A DNA stretch of 64,000 bases from Sphaerolaimus hirsutus (taxonomy: Eukaryota; Nematoda; Chromadorea; Monhysterida; Sphaerolaimidae). The stretch spans positions 4,027,206-4,091,205 of the forward strand of contig OZ038459.1 of NCBI GenBank assembly GCA_964036195.1, written 5' to 3'. A program made the translations under genes and the position numbers. Below, in pieces: positions 34,795-45,600 of the stretch (its first letter is position 1; each line of letters starts with the position of its first letter). The notes under the pieces were generated by a model. That model made no database searches. It was not told the origin of the DNA and saw nothing but the letters and a program-made list of their open reading frames with translations.

Positions 34795-36740
34795 TTTTTC
34801 CGATAAAATTTGAACGCCTTTATGGGGCCATTTCCGGTGCGCTTTTCTTTTTCTTTTTTCTGCGAAACCTCTGACAGGGGCATAAAAATAGCGACTGGAA
34901 ACGAGCCAAATCTTTATTCGCAGTAAGTATTTTTTATTTGGCTCAGTGCTAAGTGTGTGGTAAGTCTCACGCGTGCCGTAAATAAAGTTAAACCGCGCGC
35001 CATCGTATTATCACCTTGAAGAATAGGGATGATTACGGCTAAAGGGTCCATTCGACGTGAATAAAATGGACCCATTAAAAAAGTACGTTAACGCGAAATG
35101 CATAAAGATTTAGTTAAACGTGGATTTGACATGAATAGGTACATTGTTTTGCACATTTTAGAAAATTATCAGCGTTATAGTCCATGTCGGCCTGGAAATC
35201 TGATAGTACCGACTTTACTGAAAAGCGTGAACTTCACGTAAACTGCGAGAGAAAAAAGTGACAGTCGTCGCTCTTCCTACCCACTTCGATCATTTCCACT
35301 GCAATTTTTGCAGCTATTTCAATTCGTTCTTTGTGTTTTTGGTTTTTACGCACCCCATACATTTTTCTAAACTACATTTTCTGTACTCGCGTACTTTCAA
35401 AAAGTGCGCGTAAAGGTGAGTACAGGTATTTTTTCCGGAAGAAAGGAAAACGTATTCTCAGTAAACTCAGTACTCAAGTACCTATACGTATTTTTCGGGT
35501 AACCGTAAATCGGTACGTTTTAACAACCATGCACGTTTCAGACAGTTGGAGTTTCCCAGGTGAATACAAATTCGGTTGCACTATTGTACTCAATGATCGA
35601 GCGTATTAGATAATGTCAATTGTAAATGTAATGGAGTGAATAGTTGCCGTTTGGGTGGAGATGAGATTAATTGTGATCGATTGTGATGCTTTTCTGTTGT
35701 ATTCAATTTATCTACCTATGTGTGTTTAGTGTTTACTGGCTAATTCTGGATATGATTCTGCACTTTGTCAAGTGACAGTGAAGTTTCAAGTTCTCTGAAA
35801 ATGTGTGACATCGGGAATATTTCCCGGGGGCAGATTGTGTACAGGCTATTCTTTTCTAAAAAATTCCAAAAACAAATAAATTATTCACTTTCACAATTAT
35901 TTTCTGAGATTTTCTGAGATTTTTCCAATATAAATCTGCCGAGATTTTTTCAATGCTAGTCACGATGAATGACACTTTGCTACAACTTGAAACCTTAGTT
36001 GTAACTTGACAAATGGTGGAATTGTCCCTATGTAGCATAAAGTGTATCTAAGTGTGGTTTATTAAATACTGTTTATAATATTATTGTTTGTCAATTGTAT
36101 TTAATTTGTGAGTGGTTTAATACATCAGCATAGCTTTCTATTTACCATAAAGATTTGAATAAAAACCCCTTATAAAACAACCCTTTGAATAACTCCCGCC
36201 TGTCAGTTAATTGATGACAAACTAACTCACCCCTCAAATAACTGCCCCTCTCTGTTATAATTCACACCCACTTAATTACACACTAGTTTTCCACATGAAA
36301 ATGAATTGCCGAACTGATCATGCATGGTTACACACTAGCTTATAATAATGATGTACCCCAGTGTTACTAGCGGGATTCTTTCTGGACCTTCGGTTTGGTT
36401 TTTGTTTGACAGTATTCTGCACTTCAATCTGGTAGAAACTGGAATCGACCCAAGAGTCATGCCCTGCCTTTTTCTTAGCTTTATCAATGATTTGGGAGGA
36501 CGGGTGTTGAGTGCAGCAAATAGTACCCTTCTAGGGTGTCAAAAACAATTTTTTTGGAAAACAGAAAGGAAAAAATTTCACTCAATGAAAAGTGAAAAAG
36601 AAAGGTAAAAAAGTTTTATGGTGGAAAAAAATTTCAGCTGCTGGAAAACGTAACACAAAATGTAAAAATTTGTCCTTCGGGAAACAGACACGGAAAGTTG
36701 ACTCCGTAGTGTCTATGAAAACTGATTGGTATAAATTACT
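34795..36740. other. Upstream region of the CDK gene, no gene seen
   Basis: AT-rich, with short frames only. Probably contains the promoter and 5' untranslated region of the CDK gene on the minus strand. Around 36180-36250 are decayed traces of the C-rich foldback MITEs. Confidence 0.4.
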
Positions 36741-36745
36741 GGAGG

Positions 36746-37558
36746 CACTCCCAGACACTGTAAAGTGTCGAAGACCCTGTAAAATGTCATGTGTCATGTA
36801 AAAGACCCTGTGAGAAGTGTCAAATGTCATGTGTCATGTAAAAGGCCCTGTAAGATGTCATGTGTCATGTAAAAGACCCTGTAAAGTGTCACGTGTATCC
36901 AAATACATTTTTCCCTATCCAAATCTTATGTTTTGGATCCAAATCTTATTTTTGGATTTGGATACAAAAACATAAGACTTGGATTCAATCCAATAAGATT
37001 TGGATACACATGACACTTTACAGGGTCTTTTACATGACATTTGATGCATACCGTATTTCCTCGAAATACCCCCCCCTTGAAATACCCCCCCCTCGTTTGA
37101 CCCCCCCCCTCTCGAGACCACTATGAAACAATCACCCCCCCCCTCGAAATACCCCCCCCCCAAATTGAGTGTAAAGGGAACGTACATGACAATAACTGTA
37201 GTTTGTGTTCAGTGTACTGCAGAACACACGTTAAAACAATGTCGGTGTCACGTTAGAACAGTGTACATACCATCTACATACTAATATTAGTCTACAGAAC
37301 CTTATAAATGGCGGTTTTTGTTGCATTTTTCGACGTCTGCGTACGTTTCAGACGACAACTTCGTACTTGGTTTTCAAAAATTTTCTTGTGAAACAATCAC
37401 CCCCCCCCTCGAAATACCCCCCCCCCTCGTTTAACCCCCCCCCTCTCGGGACCACTATGAAACAATCACCCCCCGGGGGGTATTTCGAGGAAATACGGTA
37501 AAGGGTCTTTTACATGACACATGACACTTTACAGGGTATTTTACAGAGACGGGGAGTG
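36746..37558. mobile_element. Family A element with a nested TA-flanked MITE
   Basis: Outer ends CACTCCCAGACACTGTAAAG and TTTTACAGAGACGGGGAGTG are family A inverted repeats. The tips are AGTAATTTATACC-side CTGGAGG and GGCACCAGG, so on the minus strand they would read as GT…AG. Inside, 37049-37500 is a complete foldback MITE that inserted later. No exons were found beside it. Confidence 0.65.
37049..37500. mobile_element. TA-flanked foldback MITE (ACCGTATTTCCTCG family)
   Basis: Perfect-looking terminal repeats TACCGTATTTCCTCGAAATA and TATTTCGAGGAAATACGGTA with TA at both tips. C-rich arms of TCGAAATACCCCC repeats and a GACGTCTGCGTACG core. Nested in the family A element above. Confidence 0.85.
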
Positions 37559-37727
37559 GCACCAGGCATTTTTCTCATCCACCATCAGTCTACTCCCTTA
37601 AACTCATCGAAAGCATTGGCTTATTAGATCTTGTAGTTGTGTTTCCATTCCATGTGCTTTCCTACACGCTGTGTATCCAAATGATGAGCCGTGTTATCCA
37701 CCCGCATCAATTCGCTCTCTATCTATT

Positions 37728-37752
37728 TATAGATAGATAGATAGATAGATAT
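37728..37752. repeat. (GATA)n microsatellite
   Basis: Six or so uninterrupted GATA units next to an inverted TATCTATT, so the tract is partly palindromic. Confidence 0.7.
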
Positions 37753-38136
37753 TAATCTGTACACTGCACTGTTAGGATAGAACGTATAGTATCCATTTAT
37801 TTACTTAGATTGAAGTGCTTTGCCTGCCCATTTATTTCTGCTATACAGACTGGCGAAACGCAAAATTAGCACCATGGAAACCGGTGGCTGTTGTACGCAA
37901 AAACAATTTGTGTTTTTGGCGGGAAAGTTTGCATTTGCGTGAAGATTTAAGATAACGTTTACAAAGATTTGTGATTCGTCAAATGATTAGGTACCTATTT
38001 AGGTTTGGTGGAAGATTACTTCGATGTATAATGTACAATAAAATCCACCATATCCAATCTGAATAAAAAGCAACGCTTGACATTTTTTTCGCATCACATC
38101 AATAAAAAATTAATAATATCACTCATGCTGTGAGCA

Positions 38137-38555
38137 CAGCTCGGGTGTAAAATTGACGGCGTAAAATTGGTTTTTGGGCGTAAAATAAATTACATGTGAA
38201 TCTACAAAGATATGGCGTTGTAATTTCAGTCAAAGAAAGCGCACATGCAGATGTTGCTTGTGTCCAAAGCTCATCAGTTTATTTTAATTGTACTAGAAGT
38301 TATGAGTTTTGGTGCAAATTTTTTTAATTTTACGCCCTGATTTTATGCAACTTACAGGGCATAATTCAAAAAATTATGCTAAAATTCATAAGTCCGACTA
38401 CGATTAAAATAAACTCATGAGCTTTGGACACAAGAAATGTCTGCATCTAAGCTTCCTTTGACTGAAATAACAATGTCGTATCTCTATCCATTCATCTGTA
38501 ATAAATTTTACGCCCAAAATCAATTTTACGCCCGGTCAATTTTACGCCCGAGCTG
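38137..38555. mobile_element. Palindromic element with TTTTACGCCC arms
   Basis: Ends CAGCTCGGGTGTAAAATTG and CAATTTTACGCCCGAGCTG are inverted copies, and the similarity continues inward for most of the 419 bp. The 8 bases outside each end (TGTGAGCA and TAATCGCA) match only partly, so a target duplication is not shown. Confidence 0.6.
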
Positions 38556-38849
38556 TAATCGCAGCATTACATTGATATTATTATACTAAACATTATAAAT
38601 AGTGATTTTGAAAATTCCCTCGTAATTTTATTAGCTCCATAAAACGAGTTTTTTCGAAAAAAAATAATTTTGTTTGATGTAATTTTCCGCCATAAATTTC
38701 TCGGTAATAAATAATGCAGAATAGTTAAAGTTTGGTTGGCGTTCAAGCGCTCGACTCCTAAACAATTTTATGCTTTGTTTGCTGCGAAAAATAACTGAAG
38801 CTGAAGATAGAGTTTAGGACGATACGATTCCGATAGGTATATAAATATA

Positions 38850-39149
38850 TACCGTATTTCCTCGAAATACCCCCCTCAAAATGGCCACTGTGAATTTATA
38901 GACCTCCCTTGAAATACCCCCACCCGAAAATTGTTTGTAAATGACAAAAATGCCGTTTGTTGTCCGGGCAACGCAGGCAAAACACACGTTAAAAACGTAT
39001 TTTGTGGAATGAATTGATAGAAACATGCTTGAAAAGTTTGATGGAACAATGATTACTCCCCTTGAACAATTCCCCCTCGAATAGTTCCCCTCAAAAAAGT
39101 CTGACGAGAAAAATAATTCCCCAGAGGAATTGTTCGAGCAAATACGTTA
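38850..39149. mobile_element. Decayed TA-flanked foldback MITE
   Basis: Left end TACCGTATTTCCTCGAAATA is intact. The right end (GTTCGAGCAAATACGTTA) is degenerate and belongs to the TTGCTTGAATAAT variant seen at 54794-55125. An array of CCCCTCGAA motifs lies between. Confidence 0.55.
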
Positions 39150-39628
39150 CCTACGCATCGTCTTTCGTCACAACTTAATTGAATCATTAAAATTATAGTA
39201 CTCAATTTCATAGCGCTCATTGATTGACTCATTACGGTATATTTTAATTAGTTTCAACTTTAGATACATTCACAGGCGGAGAAAAAACTAATATTTTGGC
39301 TATTTTTGGCATATTTTGGCAATAATTCAGCTCAGCGGTACAAATTGACGAGGTACATTGGTATGGATTCCGGATATACTTCTGGTATGCTAATACATTT
39401 ATGTTTGGGGTGGGGTATTCTACACTATAGAAACTTGAACGTCATTGTTTTTTAAGGTCAACTAAATATCACTTGGCATAGTGTAGATTTTCTGAAAATA
39501 TACAAAAACGTAATTTAGGCGTCCACTTTGGCTGTGGCGCCATTTTGCTGTGGCGCCATTGGCGCTGGCCTGGCGCTTTTCCCTCACTAATGAGTGCTTT
39601 CTACACACCGCCCTCTCACACTTTTTAG

Positions 39629-42600
39629 GTTATGCAGGGTACATCCCCGGAGAAAAATGGCGTTTTGGTTCACGTGAAGCGAATAGCTCTTGCGCACCGC
39701 TTGGATATACTGCAGGTGCCAATTCCGCAAGTGGACAAGCTACAGTGCTAAGTGCTAAGTGGTAAGTTGAGCTGTAAGTGTAAGTCAAGGGACAAGTAAA
39801 ACTTAGTAACAGGTAGATTTTTTATACTCCGCGGACAGCATAGTATGCGTCTACAATACATATCTTACGCGACAATGTAACAGCGCGATATTTACCTGAA
39901 TATTAGGTATGTATTTATGCATTTCCACATAAAATATCTTCTCAAAAAGGCGGAGCCAACATATGCACGAGATACAATTTTTTCGTTTGTTTTTAGAAAT
40001 TTTATTTTTTTAATTATGACGTCACGATGGAGTTTTTCGTTCAGCGGAGTATATCGAAAATGCTCACCGCCTAAATATAAGTCAACTGGTCACTTAACAC
40101 CTCACTTACCACTTTCTCTCGCCACTTCATTTGCCCACTTGTGAAATTGGCTCCAGCTGTGAGGCACGGTGCGGAATCGTTGAACAACTCGGTCAACCTG
40201 AACAGGGTGGACAACAGTTTGGGCAGGCAGAGACGCCCTTCCGTTAATGGGGATTCTATGGATGGAAGTAACGATAGTGGTGGGTAATTTGAACAGATTG
40301 TAAATTCTTTGTGACTTTTTGATCACAAGATTTGAGAGGTGCAATTAGCGCGTCAAAAGTAACGGTGGAGATTTTTATTTTTTAAATGTAAGCTTATGCA
40401 TTCATTGTATTTTTGGCTCTTTTCCAACAATTGTATTTACACTTAAAGTATCAGCAGGCGTCGGCATGGGGCTGATCCGCTCGATGCCCGACCCGAGGGA
40501 GTTCGGCGATGCTGGAAATCCATTCGCAGGTAACTATTGTAGGTTTTGAATCGTTTTGATTGTTGGATTTGCCCGACATTACAATTTGTCGGGTTGCCCG
40601 AAATCTTTGTTGATTATGTACCTATGTATTTACCTATATCGTAAATGGACCGATGCACGGATTTCTATTTTTGTTGTTACACTCGGCGGGCATCACACTT
40701 CGTATCAAAACCTACCATAACCCATCTGAATAATGAACCAAAATTGTACAGTTTTTCATCACAATATTTCGTTTTCTATGGAACAATTTAAAACGAACTT
40801 TATCAATAGATAAATCCATTAAATTCATTAAATTATGGTAGGTTTCTGCACATACCTAAATACCTAATCCGCCGAGTATACAAGGAAATATGGAAAATAT
40901 ATCGATATCTCTGTAAACCCCACAGGTATAAATCATCCATCAGACATGACAAAATATACGGGAAGTGTCGCTCATGGACCTGGCAACAACCATCATAATC
41001 ACGCTCCAGGGACGGGATTTAATTCGCCCGACACATTTTTTTGGGTAACCCGATTTGTCGGATGTTAGAATTACATGGTGATGTTTTTATATTGAATTTA
41101 GTGAACTCGAGTGAATTTTTTCTGTTTTTATTTACAATTCTTCACAAAAAAACAGCCCACTAAAGCAACCTCTAAAGCGCGCTGCGTCAAATATGCAATG
41201 CAAAGTTGGCACTGATCCAAAATTATGAATATTTGATTTCAATTTCGTTCAAAAATGTTGGGATAATTAAAACCAACAGTCAAACAAATCGAAACAAAAT
41301 GGGGTAGAAAAATGCATCAATAACTGACATGTATAGACTCCTGTATACTAAAATTAGTACGTAGATGGTATAAACACTGCTCTCACGTGATTCCAACATT
41401 GTTTTAATGTGTGTTCTGCACTACGCAGAACACAAACTGCAGCATTTGTCATGTACGTTCTCTTTACACTCAATCTGGGGGGGGGTATTTCGAGGGGGGG
41501 GTGATTGTTTCATAGTGGTCTCGAGAGGGGGGGATCAAACGAGGGGGGATCAAACGAGGGGGGGTATTTCGAGGGGGGGGGGTATTTCGAGGAAATACGG
41601 TAGTTACCCGACAAAACGTGTCGTGCTAATGAAATTCCATCCCAGATACTAACAGGACAGATCCGGACCACCTGATGCAGGGTGGAAATAAATTTGCAAA
41701 CCAACGAATGTTGAATGCGTGGCCGAAATCTGGTTTGGGTGATGACGACACGCCCAGGGCACCGACTGTGGGCTATACTGGACATTTGCCAAGTGCGTCG
41801 GGCTGGGGTTTAGTAGGGGGTGTTTACCCCCCCCCCCAAATGTAATAGCCATCTATCTGAGGGGAAATTTTTGCCTGCTCAATATTATACCACACAACAA
41901 AGTAAAAATACCTATTTTTAGCTATTTTCCCCATTTTTAGTGCTACCGTATTTCTTCTAATAGAACGGCATACCTCAAATAGAACAGCATACCTCCAATA
42001 GAACGTCACCTACAATAGAACGGCAGGTTTTGGCACTTTTTTGCACTCACGAAATTAATAGAACGGTAGCCTCAATTGAACGGCACCTCCAATAGAACGG
42101 CAGGTAGAAATTACGGGGCCAGGCCTATTTCGCACATAAGCCTGTTTCGCACAAACGCCCGTTTCGCACACGCATGAACAACGTGTCGCACAAACGCCCG
42201 TGTCGCACAAAAATGATGCCTGTGCGAAACGGGCCTATGTGCGGAACAGGCGTATGTGCGACACAGGCGTCTGTGCGAAACAGGCGTCTGTGCGTGTGAG
42301 TCAAGCGTGTGACCGGGCATCCCAACTTTACCCCACTGTTCTGCAAAGAATGCGACACTAGGGTTGGGAAACCGGAACCGAACTTCGGTACCCGAAACAG
42401 TTTCGGGTTACTTTAGTTTACCAACGCTAGTGCACATTCCATGTTCTGGATGCACTAGCGTTGTTAAACTAAACGAAACCCAAAACTTTTTCGGGTATCG
42501 AACTTCGGTTCCAGTTTCCCAACGCTAGTTCCGCATTGTTCGGAGAATTGAGTTTCCATTTTGCAGGGCATTTTCTAACACTTTTGACCCTGTAAAATGT

Positions 42601-45600
42601 CAAATGTCATGCAAAGTGTGAAAAGTCATGGAAAATGCCCTGCAAAATGGCAACCGAGTTTGGGGTGCCCGGACACGCGCGGGTGACGCGCACATAGGCC
42701 TCTTTCGCACATATGCCTGTATCGCACATACTCCTGTTTCGCACATACGCCTGTTCCGCACATAGGCCTGTTTCGCACAGGCATCATTTTTGTGCGAAAC
42801 GGGCGTTTGTGCGACACGGGTTTCATGCGTGTGCGAAACGGGCGTTTGTGCGAAACAGGCGTATGTGCGAAACAGTGCACCCTCGAAATTACGTTGTAAG
42901 AGTGTCAGAACACAGAAATATTAGAAAAATGGGTGGCGAGAACATCCGATCTGTTCCGAACTGTAATATAGGGTAATATTTTCACATATGGTTTTGTTTG
43001 AATTGATGCTCTGTTAGTAATAGGTTGTTCATTTTTCATTAAAAACACTAAATATGTTGAAATGAGAAATGTCTGAAAAATATTGGTAAAAAAATTAGAA
43101 CGGCGGCCTCCAATAGAACGGCACCTCTAAAAGAACGGCAGGTAAAAAAGTTGAGGAAAATGTAGAACGGCTCCCTTCTATTAGAAGTATTACGGTATTG
43201 TTCCCTGTTCTGCTCATACACATTGAAAATGCATTTTATACCGCAACCATTCCCCCCATCCGTTCAGAAAATATTCCTTCTTGCGTTCCAACAATCTTAA
43301 ATTTATATTTTCTTCAAATAAAATGATATACCTTATTAAAGTTAAAGTAGATGTGGGACGACGCGGGGGCCCACACCCCAAGACACAGTTGGGAGAGTAT
43401 CTTTATTGCACAGTGCTGAACTGAACATGCATCACAAATAGTCACAGGTGGTGTGCACATGAAACATAACAATCGCGGGTTTGGCAATCACCCCAACTAC
43501 ACTACTACTCAACTCCTCGGGGGGTTACCAGATTATACGACCTCGGATAATCATGAAAAGATAAGAGAGATACAATAAAGTCTACATGTTTCACGTATCT
43601 GAATTTACAAAAACCAATTAAACAATCTTATCATGGGAAAACAGAAATGCTTACACACAAGAGTTTCATAAATCAAATCAACATATTTCACTGCTTGCAT
43701 TGGTAGCAGGACTCTCATCCGACATCCATCGACTTGGACTTGGGTCGCACCTTCTTGACCGTGTTGCGTGAGGGCTTGACCACTTGGTGGCTACTGCCAG
43801 TGACATTTGCAGAGTCAACTGTCTTCCCAAATCGATACGCAGGTGGTTGCAAATTGATGTTGTGGGATAATAGATCAGTTAAATCAGTTTGAGTCGCCAT
43901 GTTGCACAGCTTCGTTGGCAGCTTGTCCTTGTCGCGCATGATGTTGTTGTTGTCTGGACTTCCAAACAGGATGGAGCCGTTGGCAGCAACCATTTTGCTT
44001 CCAAGTTTCATCAGCACGTCTTTGCCAAGGATGATCGAGTAGGCAATTTGGTCGGAGACGAGGCAGGTGTGCATGGTTGTCAAACCAGCAAAATTGATGC
44101 GCAGGACGATTTTGCCGTAGACATTGATCGGTGACTTGTTGGCAGCAACCAACTTTGTCATGGTTGGTTTGACACATTGTCCATTGACGTCGATGGAGTT
44201 CAGCAACAATGGGTGAATTATGGTCGCATCAGCACCCGGGTCCACACGCCATGTGTCAGCACGTTTTCCATTCACAGCCGGTACCTCGCAGTCGGCACTC
44301 TGCATCGAGCAGTTGTTCGGTGGATCCATTTCAATCAAATCCACTTGTTCAGCATCAGGATCATCATTGTAGATCAGACAGACATTTTGGAAGTCGCGTT
44401 TGGTGCGCTTCTCCTCAGGAACGGTGTTCAGGTACACGCAGTCCTCAGTGTTGTGTGTGGGCAATTCATGCCAGGTGCACCATTTCTTGGGTTTCTTGCT
44501 GGATTGTTGCTGCGTTTGTGGAGGGTAGTGCGCCTTTCCTCCCCCATTGAATTTGTTCGATGCCATCGGTTTGGCAGCAGACAGCTTCTGTTGGCGCTGA
44601 GCACACAGTTCCAGCACAAATTCACATTCATTCATCAAATGGTCATCACTGTCACAGGCGCTGCAATGTTTCTTGACCAGGGTATTGTTAAACTGCACTC
44701 GTTTGGCTGCAAACTCCAGTCGTTCTGCATTGTCGAGTAGCTCGGCAAATGTCATCATCTCATAGGTTGGGAGCGAGTACAATGAGCTCTGCATTTCTGG
44801 GTGATGTAGACCAGACATGAAGTAGTGTTTTAGTTGGATTGTCAGGCCAATCGTGTCCATGTTCGGCATGGCTTGGCAGACGAGACTTTCGATCAGCAAG
44901 CCGTAGTCTCGCACATATTCATCCGGCGCTTGACTTGAAGTAATCAACTTGTTCATTGCATTCTGAGCAGCAAAGTGATCACTGTACTGTGATTCCAGGA
45001 ACTTGCACACTTGTGCAAATGTTTGGCACTGGTCATCTGGCAAATGTTCAAATTGGCGTAGCGCACGGCCGGCAAGGCAGTTGCGCACATGGATGACAGC
45101 ATATTTGTCAGGCACTTCAGTCAGTTCGACGCGCGCCTTCAGGTCACGCATCCACAGCTTGAATTTGAGTGGGTCAGCACCATCAAAAGTTGGGAATTTT
45201 TCATTCAACAGTGGTGTCCACAGCCGTTTCTGGTCTGACGTGAATTGCTGTACAGCCGATGGGTTGGAAGCGGCAGGTAGAGCAGGTTTGACTGGATTGG
45301 TGCTGGCTGGCGGTGTTATTAGAAGCCGATCTGTAATTTGTTGGAGCAGTTGATTCTGCTTGTCCATCATCTGCACCACATTATTCATTATCGCAGCCAT
45401 ATCTGCAATTGATGGAGTTGCCAATGTGGTCGCAGCAGCGGCTGGCACTGCCGTTGATGCAGATGGTTGCAACGGCCTCAGGAAATCGATGACGCCAGTG
45501 TCATGAATTGTGCTGGCGACAGCTTTCAGCTTGTTGGCATAGCGTTCGAATGCCATTTTCTTCCAGACTTCTTCATCACAGGGTAGGTCGGTTGGACTGT

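Noticed and set aside
35331..35609. Plus-strand frame of 92 codons upstream of the FAM166-like gene
   Set aside because: AT-rich, no family resemblance, no fitting splice sites; not accepted as the missing first exon.
42111..42358. Cys/His-rich minus-strand proteins (CRTYACSAHRPVSHR…), and similar at 42626-42880
   Set aside because: They come from TTTCGCACA motif arrays and occur in inverted orientation as expected for an element arm.
42360..42528. Another hAT-like element with TAGGGTTGGG and CCCAACGCTA ends
   Set aside because: The right end is altered and the flanks do not match as an 8-bp duplication, so I did not list it as a separate element.
43889..44740. Plus-strand frames across the Gag region (for example 44177-44740)
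   Set aside because: They are shadows of the minus-strand Gag-protease frame, which has the zinc knuckle and protease motifs.
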